64,000 nt of DNA, from NCBI GenBank assembly GCA_009763385.1, contig CM019830.1, forward strand, positions 92,258,649 through 92,322,648, in the 5' to 3' direction. The notes under the pieces are model-generated. The model searched no databases, was not told the DNA's origin, and was given only the letters and a program-made list of their open reading frames with translations. The DNA is from Coix lacryma-jobi var. lacryma-jobi (lineage: Eukaryota > Streptophyta > Magnoliopsida > Poales > Poaceae). The stretch's first letter is position 1, and each line of letters begins with the position of its first letter. The position numbers and the translations under genes are program-made. Positions 12,861 through 24,618 of the stretch are shown piece by piece.

Positions 12861-13874
12861 GTATGATGCATTGCATGTATGAATATGACGAATGCACATA
12901 GGATGCATGCTCATGAGATGTAACACAGAGGAAGGATTAATCAGGAGATAAGCACATGTCATCTACTGCATTCTCTTCAACAAGGTAGTCAACATCATCT
13001 AGTTAACTACTAACTACCTTGTCATCACCCAACAACCTAGTATTTAACCTAACCCCTTTTGAACAGACACTCATCATTCAAGACATAATCGAATTAACTT
13101 ATATAAATCTAATTACTTATCCACCTATTCCTTTTTAACTGATTTATTAAACAGGGTATAACTATCACCATACTGAAATGACCAGGGAAAATTCCTAAAC
13201 TTTTACACGGGCTACTACAGAACGAAACTAAACTACCATAAACATTTCAGCTCGAAGCAGTAATTCTAACATATAGTAAAAATTAACTCTATTCATTCAC
13301 AAATCATGCACTTTTCATAGCACTACCAACTGTAAGAATAGATCAACCTAACATTTTTCATGGTAACTTCGCGCCCTAACATAACTGTACAAAAATTACC
13401 AAGCTCTGAATCTAAGCATTTCTATTTATTAATATTAAAGATAGAAATCAGCATTTAACAACTTTAAATCCTACAACCATTATTTTCCACAGAACCTACA
13501 CATGTTATATTTTTCCCACATACTACTCATCAAGACAAACCTAACAAAATTGGACTCACAATTTTCTGAGTAATACAGAATTAGTTATCCATTTTTCAAT
13601 TTAACAGCCATTTACTTAATTAAATAAAACTGCACATAAAGGTATCACAAAATATGCATCTAATAATTTTAACAGATAGATCTATTCATCTCTAGCACAA
13701 CAAAGTTTGTTTCACACAATTTGGACTTAAAATGAGCCATATATGAATTTTGGAAGCATTTGTCTAATTCTAGAAAACTAATTAAAGAAAAACTTGACCT
13801 AAAATGCAACAGGTACCCAAACTACAGCACCCAAAGACTCAAACCTAACTGCTAAACACACCCGAAAGATCCGG
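12861..13874. other. AT-rich stretch, nothing recognised
   Basis: AT-rich sequence between segment B and the second GC-rich block, analogous in position to 7576-9639 but not clearly alignable to it. No gene seen. Confidence 0.4.
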
Positions 13875-15055
13875 TTTCTATTGCACACAGCTCTTTCTCC
13901 TTCTCTCTTTATCTCTCTGCCAGTAGGGCCCGTGCGTCAGCGGTTCCACGTCACCCGGTCAACGGGGGCCACCGGGCAGAGGCACTGCTCCTCCGCCGGC
14001 GCTGACCGGCGCTAGCTCACCGGCGATGAGGTTTCCGGCGCAACCGACTACTCTTATGGACTCGTCTTTGCGAGGCGAACACGGTCGACCTAGTTGTCGA
14101 GCCAAAGGGTCACCCGAGCGAGCCCGACGGTGGCCATGGCGGAGCGGCGGCGCTGCGGCTCGACGGCAAGGAGGTTCCCTGCTATTCCGAGGCTCAGTGC
14201 GGCGAGCATGGGCTGCAACAGACTCTAGGCGACTCCCTGGTGCGGTGCTTGGGCCATGTCAACCACGACAGTGGCTGGCGACACGCACGGCGGCGGACAG
14301 CGGCGGACTTGCCCGTGGCAAGGTCGGGTTCCGGCAAAACCGACGCACTAGGATGCTCTCCAACTAAACCTAAGCATCGACAAAGGTAGGGAATGCTAGA
14401 ACAGGGCTCGGTTTGAGATGGTATGGCCAAAAACGGCCGGACCACGAGAAGGGCGTGGTGGCGGTCATGGCAGAACGAGTCGGGAACGAGCTCGTGTTCC
14501 GTCGTTTACCGTGGAGGAGAAGGGAAACCAACCGGAGCAATCAACAGAGGAGGTCAAGGCGGAGGGATTGGTGGGAGGAATCGCGCGGTGGTGCTCGGGT
14601 TTGCGAGCAATCGCTCACCGAACTTCGGCGGCGACGGCGACGTTGCGGGAGTGGAGAAGATAGAGCAGAGAAGGCGAGAGCGAGCGGAGTGAGGGCGGCT
14701 TCTGCCGAACGAGTAAAGATGAGAGGAGGCGAAGGCGTTGCGCTCTTGCCGGTTCATTAAACCCAAACAGGAGTCGTCCCCGTTCCGACATGGCGCGGCA
14801 GCGGCTTGTCCGCGGCAGCCACGCGGCGGCGTTGCAGCGGGGGACAGACGAGATGGTCGGGCGAGTGCGTTCGGCGCGAGGGGAGTGGTCCATTGCGTTG
14901 TTCGGTGTTCGGGCGAGGCGAGCAGCAAACAGCGGGGCGGCACCGGCATACGGCGTTTGCGGGAGGAGCTGCGCGGCGCGTGGGGAAGGAGAAGAAGGGG
15001 GATGACAGGTGAGACCTGTGGTGGAATAAAGAAAAGAGGATTTCTCCATTTTCTA
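13875..15055 (-). other. Second GC-rich block in LTR sequence
   Basis: GC-rich, with overlapping ORFs on both strands (such as 14413-14760 plus and 14615-15049 minus) whose products are Arg/Gly/Ala-rich and carry no domain. It lies about 0.4 kb inside a long-LTR terminal motif (15436-15453), the same arrangement as in the LL LTR. Read as an LTR leader region on the minus strand. Confidence 0.5.
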
Positions 15056-15435
15056 AACTAATTTTTATCTCTCAAACCAAGCCGAATTAGGAAAAGGTCC
15101 TAAAAGCAAAGTTGCTTAGAATTTCACAAGGGACAATTCATCTTTAAGGCTCAAGTCCAAATTCTGCCTAGAAACCTGAATTTCACTTCTAGCTTGATTT
15201 TCTAATGCAAGAATAAAATACTAAATAAATTTTTCAGAAAAAGTGAATTTAAGCAAAGTTGATTCTTTTGTCAAGATCTACAACTTTTGTTTAAGGCACT
15301 TCCTCAGAAAAACAAAGCATCTAAAGGCTATACTAGAGACCTAGTAAAAGACTTTACAAACATACCTCACATGAATGCATAAAATGACATGATGCTATGC
15401 TTATGACATGGCCAATTATGCACTTAGGGTTTCTT

Positions 15436-15516
15436 AACACCAGAGGTGTTACAACTTCTGTCATCACTGATATACTAGCTCTGTGCTCAACTGACGGCGA
15501 ACACCTGGGTGTTACA
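15436..15516 (-). repeat. Two long-LTR terminal motifs
   Basis: AACACCagaGGTGTTACA ends at 15453 and AACACCtgGGTGTTACA ends at 15516. On the minus strand both begin TGTAACACC followed by GGTGTT, the same 5' terminus as the LL LTR at 45901. They mark the start of one or two long LTRs read leftwards and bound the 11650-15516 LTR material on the right. Confidence 0.55.
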
Positions 15517-15517
15517 T

Positions 15518-17054
15518 TGCCATCCCTAGCATGACACTAGAAATGCTTTGGTGGTAATAAATATGCAATGCTCTTCTTCATGTGAATATAGAAATAGGTA
15601 TCTGCAAGCGCACAGATGTATCACCATTGTACCATTTCTACGTGGAGTAAACCATGTATCATTTTTTATAATTTTACCCATGGGCAGGATAGCCAAGGAA
15701 TTAGATATCGCTTGCATGTATTCTGAAGAGGTTAACCATGTCTTTATCTACCTATCTCATGCAGGGGTGAGTCACATGATAAAGATATATATAATGAATG
15801 ATAAAGATAAATCATACATAAAATAATAAAGGTATCCTTAGAGTACTCCAGTCTATAGCACTAGAATGAATTAGGAAGATCTACGATGATAAATCCTATG
15901 TTATTCTAACTATATAGTCAAAGCATATCATGATTAGTGCAATTATACTTGGCAATCATAACAAGACAATGTTACATCTATGCATAGGGACATTATTACT
16001 AAGGAAAATCAAGAACAGAGCAATCATATCCTTGTAATAAGTGCCTATAGAGAGAACTATATTCGGAGGGTGGACTACGGAGGACTCAACATGTTTGTCA
16101 TACCCGCGATCTACCACACGGCCCAGAATATAGGGTGCAAACGCAGGCAAACACGATGTAGGCACCACGCCTACATAATGTCAGCCACTCAGCTAGGATA
16201 TCAATGAGCGAGCGTTATACGAACATATGTTTGAATATAAAGCTAATCTAACTATGCCAAGCATATAATCATGATAATCTAAGAACAATATAATTGAGAA
16301 TGTAAGCAAGTATAGCAAAGTCATATCCAATATAATAGAATAGAGCAAAGTCAGTTTCATAATAAGATGAAATAATGTATATAATGATGAACTCAAATAA
16401 AGTAGGAAAAAGATTACAAGAATTATCAAGTAACTCTCTAACGGATCCGGACACCAAGCAAGGGCTTGCCTCCTACTAGATCTATCCTATGTAGCTATGC
16501 TTCTAAACTATGGAGCTCTAGAGAGATGAACTCTTCTTCTCTTCAATATGAATGAATTATCTTCTCTATCAATCAATAATCAATGCCTCTCTCTCTCAAA
16601 CCCTAGGGTCTACCCCTCCTTATATAGCCTGGTGGGAGGATTCGTAGTCGTAGGATCAAACCGACTTAATTGGATGGAGATTATTAATCCTCAAAGGCAG
16701 TTTAGTCTATGATCCGAGACCCCTCTCTTGATTGGCCAAGAAGAGGGCGGGTGCCTTGGCCCCCTAGGGCGGGCGCCCTGGCTCAATGCCAGGTGGGGCC
16801 CCCCTTTGGCCCAGTGCCTTCCCGACTCTTCTAGATCCTTCTTTGCTTGTTGTGTAGATATCTTGTTTCTCTCTATGTAATCGTGACATGTGGGCCATTC
16901 CTGATCATTTCCTAATCACCCCCTGCAGAAATAGACATTCACCAAAACATGTGGAATTCTATCAGATAAAACCTTATTCTATTGTTGGTGATTGGTTTAT
17001 GCCCTTCTTCCATTCTCTTGTTGATATAAAAATTATACTTATCTACCATCAACA
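15518..17054 (-). repeat. 3' LTR of a truncated gypsy element
   Basis: The right edge is firm: minus-strand TGTTGATGG begins at 17054, immediately after a polypurine tract. The left edge is placed at TG 15518, next to a foreign LTR terminus, giving about 1.54 kb. It shares the word gcaagcgcacag and general layout with the LTR at 4708-6230. ORFs inside it (15548-15826, 15980-16207, 16193-16429) look like chance. Confidence 0.65.
16620..16626 (-). promoter_or_regulatory. LTR TATA box
   Basis: The minus strand reads CTATATAAGGAGGGG followed by a CT/GA-rich leader, a typical plant TATA context, and would start transcription leftwards inside this LTR. Confidence 0.5.
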
Positions 17055-17069
17055 AGCTCCCCCAAGCTT
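17055..17069 (-). other. Polypurine tract of the gypsy element
   Basis: The minus strand reads AAGCTTGGGGGAGCT directly before the LTR. It is preceded by a tract reading GACGAGAGCAAAGGGT, a context common at gypsy 3' ends in grasses. It primes plus-strand DNA synthesis and fixes the orientation as minus. Confidence 0.75.
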
Positions 17070-18290
17070 ACCCTTTGCTCTCGTCCCTGAGCAAAGACAA
17101 ACTCGGCGATGGATCAGGAGTTACTGCAATGCTTTCATGCCTTAAGAGTACACATGTATTCAAACAAGAACTCTCCTTCGGATTAGAGTGAACTGTAATG
17201 GCTTAATCTTACCCATATTACCTTCCACCATGGGGCTTGTAGCCGTCACCTGGTCTTGAGTAGTTGAAGGATAGAACGGTCAAGGCAAGCATCATGTCTC
17301 AAGTTCTTTGATCAACTTTTATTCTGGAGTTTTTTGTAAGATTTTTAAATAAAACTTAGAGATTCCTTTGTATGACCCTCTCAAGTCTCTCATGTGTGGT
17401 ATTTATGGATCCTCTCCAAGGCACTAATGATGTCTGCCTTGATCTCTTCTCTCAAGATATGTGGTATTTTTGGCATCGACATAGTCAAGCGCCCTCTCTC
17501 TCCCACCTTACATCTAATTGGCTTATGTGGAGCTCATAGGTGGGGAGACAACTCGTACATACCTGTAAACATATATTGTAAAGTCAAACAATGGATCCAA
17601 AGAAACAAGTCATACAATCAAATCTAGATGTGCATGTGTGTGAAATGAAGTGGATTATGACAAATGGTGTATGGTTATGGAAGAGGTATATTGTGATGGT
17701 AATGCTGAAATCCTAACTCTACTTTGCTCCTTGAAAACACACCTACCTTTATTGGAAGTTCTTGGGCAGAGTTTGGGTTGCTCTATTTCTCTTTTTCTTT
17801 CTTTTCTTTCACTTCTTTTTTTTTGTTGGGACCTTTGTCCTCTTTCTTTCTCTTTCTTTTGAGAGCACCCAAACCTCTTATTTTGGATAACTTTGATGGA
17901 AGGTGGTACAAGAAACAATTGGAGCTTTATTAAATGGCAATTTATAAAATGGGTGGAATATTTTTGGTGTCCACTCCGAGTGTAGGAGTAGAACAATTTG
18001 GTGTGGATGTAGATGGAGTGAATGTGGAGGCATACTTCCAGTGTAGAAGTAGCATAAATGAGTGGAGTGTACGTGATCTTGATTTTAAATGCATGACTAG
18101 CTCCTAAGGGTCAATAAAGCTTGACTCTACTCAATGCTCATAAGCAGTAAATAATAGTGAAGTGTTTTCCTAGTCTACAAGGCATGTATGTCTGGCTGTG
18201 GTAGGAATTCAAGCTCTTGTCATACAGGAACTCATCATGCAGTTTATTTATTTTTTTTCAAAAGATAAACTCTTGAGAACTCTAGCATCT
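17070..18290 (-). mobile_element. 3' non-coding interior of the truncated gypsy element
   Basis: Interior sequence upstream of the polypurine tract, with a GA-rich stretch on the minus strand near 17780-17870. It resembles 50-560. It stops abruptly at about 18290, where copia coding sequence begins, so most of the element is missing. ORFs such as 17650-17862 are CT-rich artefacts. Confidence 0.55.
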
Positions 18291-19065
18291 CTAGGACATC
18301 ATGAAGAAGTTTGACATGGGCGAGGCCAAGCCTCTCACGATGCCCATGGCGACAACAATTGCTATGGACGCAGACGAGGATGGTCAGCCCGTGGACCAGA
18401 AGGAGTACAGGTGCATGATTGGCTCACTCATGTACTTGATGGCGATGAGGCCAGACATACACTTCGCAGTGTGTCTATGCGCTCGCTTTCAGGCGTCCCC
18501 TCGAACATCCCATAAGCCGGTGGTCAAGCGCATCATGAGGTACCTCTGATACACTCCTGAGTTTGGACTTTGGTACTCTTCTTCTTTGACCCTTTCACTT
18601 TGTGGTTACTCCGATGCCGATTTTGCCAGCTGTCGGCTTGAGCGCAAGTCCACTTCTGGGACTTGTCAGTTTCTTGGCTCTTTTCTTGTGTCTTGGTCTT
18701 CCTGCAAGCAGTCTAGCGTAGCCCAGTCTACCACCGAGGCTGAGTATGTTGTTGTCGCGTCCTGTGCTTCGCAGTTATTGTGGATGGTCGCTATTTTGCA
18801 TGATTTTGGTCTAGATTTTAGCAGGGTCCCTTTGCTTTGTGATAACATGAGTGCAATTAGTGTAGCAAAGCACCCAGTCCTTCACTCTAAGACCAAACAT
18901 ATCGATGTTTGCTTTCACTTTCTTTGTGATCACTAGGAGAAAGGTGACATCGACTTGAGGCATGTAGACACCCACAATTAGCTTGGCGATATCTTCACTA
19001 AGCCTTTAGATCTCTCAACTTTTGCTAGGTTGAGAGGTGAGCTTGGTGTGTGTTTCCCTTTTTAG
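18291..19065 (+). pseudogene. Copia-0 pol remnant: RT end and RNase H
   Basis: Only the C-terminal part of pol remains. The conceptual product begins at MKKFDMGEAKPL, includes KEYRCMIGSLMYL, and has the RNase H landmarks YSDADFASC, TTEAEYVV and CDNMSAIS, ending in RGELGVCFPF. An in-frame TGA near 18547 and a TAG near 18934 break it. It closely matches the pol ends of copia-1 and copia-2. The upstream pol and gag are absent because of truncation at about 18290. Confidence 0.85.
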
Positions 19066-20798
19066 ATGAGGGAAGCACTGCTTGTTGTACATAGTTGTTG
19101 CTTTGATACTTTTAGGTTTGCTTCACTTAGATTAGCTTTTTCTTAGCTTTGTTGCATTTTGCATGCATTTCATCATGTATTATAGTGCATTTTAGAGCTT
19201 CATGTCTATAGCTTTGAGAATGAAACTATGCTCTTTTTGGTTATGCTCTGATAATATATGACGATGCTTGTAGCTTAGGCTCTTGTTGATCACTTGATAC
19301 ATGTTGAGCTAAGCTATCTTTTGCAAATGGTGAATTTGATTAATCAACTATAAAACTTCCAAAATAGTTCACCATTGAGATTGGTAACTAGCATGGATAG
19401 GATGTGTTGACATCTCTAGAGCTATCTCTTATATGGTAGGTTGCTATGTCTCTTGTACTGAGTCATTCACTTCCTTGGATTGATCCTTGTTATCTTGTGC
19501 TTAAAATTTGATCCAAGTCTAGTGAAATGAAAAGATCGATATGGGATTGCTTTGTTAGCACATCACAGTATCGAGACTGTCTCTCGTTGCACATCTGAGT
19601 TAAACTTGAGTAGTGTAGTGTAAGACCAAAACTGGTGCTTTAAGCTTCCAATTGCTTTTCTTGCATAGGCTTAGCCCGATTGAAAAGTTAGGCAATAACA
19701 ATGCTTTCAACCTCTCGCAATCACATGCTTTAAACTTGAACTTGTGTTAATACCGCAGCAATTCTCCGATAAAATTTGTTAATGACACAACTCTATGCTT
19801 CGTTCTTTGGCATGATGATTGAACTTTGCTAGGTGTAGTTCACCTTTCATACATGAGTTAGCACTTGATAGATTTCCTTTCTATTCATGCTTAGTGCTAT
19901 TTTAGTGGTGAACCCCTTTTTAATGGCTTAAAATTGCTCATGTGCTTAATTGTTCATATTTCGTATTCACTTGATTAGTTTGAGCCTTTGCTAGCACTTG
20001 TTCTTGTTGCTATACCTTCAAGGCAGCACTCACCAGAGCATATTTTCACTCTGATTGCTATACACTTGAAGCTATTGCATCATGCATCTCATGCTTTTCT
20101 TAGCTTAGTGTGCACCCCTTTTGCTCTGATATACTTTTTTCACCCCCCTCTGGTCTTGCACACCCCCCCTCTGGTTTGTGATGTATTAGCTCCGATACTC
20201 ATGCATATGCTTCGATACTTGTTGTCTTTACATGCGCCAACAAGGGGGAGAACTGTTCAGTGTTGGCACATGCTGTTCAGTGTTGGCACATGTTTGGCAG
20301 TCAACAATGGGGAGTCGTAGCACTTGTCTAGGGGGAGTTCGAGTAACCAATTGGTGTTGAGCGTTGTTGCATAACCTTTTGTGTCTAGGCTTGCTTTCAG
20401 GCGGAGTCGCTCTGTTTCTGCTGCTTTGCTAGTCGTGTAGAGCTGTTTTGCCTCTTTCTTGAGGGACTAGCAGTTTTTGTGCTCTGAACTTTCAGCTAGT
20501 GGTATTGAGCCCGTTCTTCCTCTTCTTGAGGACTAACTTGTTCTTGACTTGGTTGCGTCGAGCCGTTGCCCATGTCTTTGGGAACCAAGTCTTTGCTCAT
20601 TTGATCAAGTTCTTGCTCTGAGAAGGGTTTTGCTCCAATCTTTTGACTTGGTCGCGTTGAGCCATTGCCCATGTAATTGGGGACCAAGTCTTTGCACTTG
20701 TGATCGAGTTTTCGCTCTTTGTGAGTTTTTGCTCTGATTTTTTGTTTGGTCGAGTTTTGCTCCGATCCTTTGCTTGGTTGCGTCGAGCCGTTGTCCAT
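19066..20798 (+). other. Copia-0 3' non-coding region, first part
   Basis: Corresponds to 38569-40132 of copia-1. It contains polypurine-like AAGGGGGAGA near 20241 and TAGGGGGAGT near 20329, a Sirevirus habit. Near 20149-20186 there are two copies of a C-run followed by TCTGGT, also found close to the copia LTR end (near 32685). No ORF is convincing. It ends with TCCAT (20794-20798), the left target duplication of gypsy-1. Confidence 0.65.
20535..20798 (+). repeat. ~115-bp tandem repeat in copia-0 3' region
   Basis: The motif (t)tggt(t/c)gcgt(c/t)gagcc(g/a)ttg(c/t)ccatgt recurs near 20549, 20650 and 20776. The third copy is cut by gypsy-1 and continues at 30239. Copia-1 has a single related copy at about 39950. 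Confidence 0.65.
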
Positions 20799-22307
20799 TG
20801 TTGACGCAAAAAGTGACACCTTGCGCCAAGATACACAGCAAGCCGAACGAGGCTAGCTTCAATCGGGTGCTCGGAGTGTGCTGAATCCGGAGACGTGCCA
20901 GTCGGTTTGACCTGAAAACCAACAAGGGATAAAATGTGAGAATACCTCTGGAACATGCTGGGTAAAACCAGACAGTTCCATATGTACGGCTTCGAAAGCC
21001 AATCTCGACGGCACACAGCTACAGAAGCTGTCTGTCAGAGCATGTTTACGAAGCTATTCTGCAAGTATGAGAACAGAGCATGTGAAGCATATTAACTGCC
21101 GAATGCAAAAGAAAGACATGCTTAAACAAATCAGAAATATTATAAACAGGTAACTTGCGAGAATAGATCTATCCAAATAATACATGCATAGGCCAATCCA
21201 ACTAATCTGCCGCACGTTTAGTCTTCAAAAACCCGTCAAGCATAAACTTAAGCAATGCTAATCCACCGCATGATACCACTTGCTATAAGTTTATACCACT
21301 TCTTATAATTAGATCAATCCACCGCATGATACAATCTAATTATAACAAGCTAAAAGCATGCATATATTTGAATAGATCTATAAAAGCTCGTTATTCATGT
21401 AAGCATAACCAAAATCGGGAAACTAGCCGAGTTGGGGTCCATGGGGAAGGAACATACAAGCAAAACATGATCAAACTAATCTAAAACCTGCATCTGCCGC
21501 ACGACACCCAGTTCTATCAAAGCATAAACATGATTAACACGTATGAACCCGCAACATGTAACAACCTAGATTGAAAGCTGATCCGGCCATCATGATCTTA
21601 TGATTAACAAAGCACAAGCAAACTTGTGAAACGAGGCCGAATAGAGATCAATCTAGATTAGGCAAAAGAGTGTTACAGGAATTAAATAAATAAAACACGT
21701 AACACATGATAACTTAATGAATCTACTAGATCTTTCAAATCTAATAGAGCCGATAACTATTTTTACTCATGTCTTAATCCGCCGCACGATACTAAGCTTA
21801 ACATACGAGACTACTTGCATCATATCTAAATCCACCGCATGATACTAGACATGATAACAAGGTTGCCGCTACTTACGGAGGTCGACGGATCGATGTTTCC
21901 TCTCGAACTCGATGACACGACTTAAGGACTCGAAGATGGCACGGGGCCGGTTTGTATTGATGTGGTTGTGAACAATTTTACAATGGTCGAGGGTTTGTAT
22001 TTATACCCTGGACAAAATATGAGTCCTAAATGATTACGATTTACATAATAAAATATGGAAAGATACAATCATTACTTCAAATCCCTTTGGCATTCTCCAT
22101 TGCCACATGCCTTCTCACGCAAGCCGGCTTCATCTGCAACATCCATCTCCCGAATGGAACCACCTCTCTGCAAGATAGCCGACCGCACAGATATTCATCG
22201 AAATCCTGAAGACCAAATAGCCGTCTGATTGCTTGCCGAATCCCTTCTTCTCTGCTGGTTGGGCCCACCTGTCATATCCTCATGCTTGCGAAAATCTGGT
22301 GTCAACA
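20799..22307 (-). repeat. Gypsy-1 3' LTR
   Basis: 1509 bp, plus-strand ends TGTTGACGC and GTCAACA. It holds at least five copies of a (C/T)CNCCGCA(T/C)GATAC-like word (near 21262, 21319, 21490, 21780 and 21830) and a TATA box on the minus strand at 21998-22005. Confidence 0.9.
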
Positions 22308-22320
22308 CATGCCCCCTAAT
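22308..22320 (-). other. Gypsy-1 polypurine tract
   Basis: The minus strand reads ATTAGGGGGCATG directly before the 3' LTR start. The identical word stands at the same place in gypsy-2 (56135-56147). Confidence 0.8.
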
Positions 22321-22540
22321 TTTGGGATAAATATTTATTCCAAAATTCCTTCTCAACGTGGAGCCTCCAGAAGCGTTCGCATTCACATGCTATAATTGCT
22401 ATAGCTGCCGACTCATCTCCCGATGCGCCCTCTAGGATTCTTTAAAACTCTCTTTCGCCCTGTCTTGACTTGCGTACTCTGAACTCCTCTGCTTAGACTC
22501 AAAAAACCCTATTTTCTCTTGCCATATCTCATTCTGGAGG

Positions 22541-23187
22541 ATGTCTTCTGCAACGAGTCGCCATAGTTCCGAGCTCGGTGCTTCTAGCACCTCCAAAAGG
22601 AGGTTGTTCTTTTCTTTCTTTCGTTTCAAAATGAAGCAGTTGTTCTTACCTCACCATTTTTATTAAAAGGGCCGGAGACGACTTCCCCGAGGTCCTGATT
22701 TAGAGGATTGCAGATCTTCAATTTGATTCGGAGAGGAAGGATCAGGAGATCACACGAATCTCTCGAGAACGCAATGTCGCTCGGGAACGGGCTATTGGTA
22801 AGCATTCCCTCATCATTCTATCCTTTTCATTTTCCTTTTCTGTTCTTACCGACTCCCCTTTCTCTTTAGCTCTGGAGACCAAGCTTCAATCTCTCGAAGC
22901 AGCTATTGCTAACCTTGCTGTCACGGCCAATGTACCAGGTACGACAGCTCTGCGGCGGGTAAACGAAGTTAACCGAGCCCTTCCTGACATCTCTAGAGCT
23001 GGTATGGGATATGGCGCAGCACTCGCCTTCAACGCGGTGCGATTACCGTAATTTCGACGTCTATGAGCGAGGGCTAGAATACAGAGTGGCTCAGTCTGTC
23101 GATGATATGAAAGAAGCTGGAACAGATCTGGCTGATTCCTTCGACTTTGATCTCCCAATTAGAAATAGGATAGAATGGATGAACTGA
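22541..23187 (+). pseudogene. Antisense extra ORF, damaged copy (two exons)
   Basis: It runs opposite to gypsy-1 and is the counterpart of the intact gypsy-2 gene (56386-57044). Exon 1 starts with ATG 22541 (MSSATSRHSSELGASSTS). The intron is 22798-22869 with GTAAGC and TTTAG borders. Exon 2 (22870-23187) keeps VTANVPGTTALRR and ends in NRIEWMN and TGA, the same end as in gypsy-2. It is broken by changes near 22640-22670, where the frame is closed, and by a deletion of about 20 bases near 23040. The predicted protein is charged and helical around the splice. Function unknown; extra ORFs between pol and the 3' LTR, sometimes antisense, are known in plant Tat-type gypsy elements. Confidence 0.7.
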
Positions 23188-24081
23188 CCTCCCACTGTAA
23201 TTTATTTTGTAAATAAGAAGTTCCTCTGTTCGTCTTTCTGAAATCAATCTGTGATTGATCCCTCGAGATCAATGTATGTGCTGTTTTCTGTGCATCAACC
23301 ATTAACTCTCATTTTATTCTAGCGGCGATGTTTACCACATCGGCTATTGCTGACAATCGCATTAGATACCTTTGTCTCACAGGCAATTGTTGCAATCGGT
23401 CATTTTGGATCCAAAGCATCCAATTTTTTCCCTCAACTTTCCGATCCCTGATGACACCAAGGTAGTATTTCTTAAGGGATTTTCCGATTCTCTTAATGCC
23501 AATTGGTAACATGAGTTCCCAAATTGCTAGTTAAAACTGAACAACTCCTAACCGAATCCCATCGGCCTTCTGATTCTGGAGTCACAATCTCTTCCAATCG
23601 TCAGAAATCCAGCTCGGCCCAATAACGACCCATAAGACGTGGAAACCCCAATCCGATACTTGATCTTCCAGTGTGCAAGCCTTGGTCCTACAAATATGAC
23701 CCTACACAAGCTGTTATCCTTATCTCCAGTCAAATAATTTGACTTGCAAAAATTTCGTCTCTCGGCTTCTAGCTCAAGCCAGAGGGAAAATTTCTTGCTT
23801 GTGTTTCTATCAATGACAGGCAAAGGTAACCATGGCAGGCATCCTGATGGAGATGAAGCAGGAGGAAGTCGAGCATCAACTCACTGGTGCCATAGGTAAA
23901 AGACCAGTCCTCTGCCCCCTTGCGATAGTTCTTCTTGCTTGTCCTTCCCTGATCCATCATCCTTCTTAGGGTGGGGTCTTCATCCAGCCAAGCTCGAGCT
24001 CCCCTTCCAAAAACGGTAACCCCAATAACTTCTCAATCCTTTCCCCAAGCCATCAGATTTGAATTTGACGATTCGATTTAG

Positions 24082-24618
24082 CAGACCCATCTGGATGCTC
24101 TTCGATGCCGTGAGGAAAAGGACAAAGCCTGGAAGGAACTCAAAAATGCATCCAAGAAGCATAGCATCGAGGAATCTGAGTGGGCAGACCAACGGAAGCA
24201 ACTCTGCAACATCATCACAGGTTAGCAGATCCTCGGTCCCCTTCCTTTGATTGATTTTGCCTTATTTGACGCATTCCTTCTTTTGTTAGCCCTTTCTGTA
24301 GAGAATGACCGTTTGAAAATAGCAGCGAACAAAATCGCCCTCAAAGTGAATGCTCGTGGGGACTCAGTCGAAGCCCGTCTTGACGCCATGGATGTTCGCA
24401 TAGATCAGGCCATCATCCAAGGTGTGCGCGCCGGGGTTTCCCTCGGGCAATCAGCAATAAGTTCTTGGACCAAAGAAGATTACTCCTTCCTTCCAGTTGG
24501 CTTCGCAGGCGGGGATCCGGATGAATCTGAAGATCTCGAGATCTATGATGACCATGCCGCTGCCATCGCTGAGATTACTGACCCGCAATCCATTGTGAAC
24601 AAACTATTTCAAGGGTAG
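24082..24618 (+). CDS. Second antisense ORF in gypsy-1, two spliced exons
   Basis: Two open blocks on the plus strand join in frame. 24082-24220 follows a pyrimidine-rich stretch ending in TTTAG and stops at CATCACAG before GTTAGC. 24290-24618 follows TTTTGTTAG. The joined product runs from QTHLDALRCREEKDK through ALSVENDRLKIAANK to IVNKLFQG and a stop. It is rich in Lys/Glu/Gln and probably coiled-coil in the first half, with an acidic tail (DPDESEDLE). I see no start codon for this block alone, so it is either the 3' part of a longer gene with the 22541 ORF, by splicing out the region between, or a fragment. Gypsy-2 keeps only a degraded trace at about 57990-58240. Function not recognised. 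Confidence 0.5.

Noticed and set aside
14413..15061. Arg/Gly-rich ORFs on both strands
   Set aside because: Same GC-driven artefact in the second GC-rich block; no conserved frame with the other blocks.
17650..17862. ORFs with Phe/Ser/Leu-rich products suggesting membrane peptides (also 100-393)
   Set aside because: CT-rich tract in a gypsy 3' non-coding region yields such strings by chance; the two related copies do not share a protein sequence.
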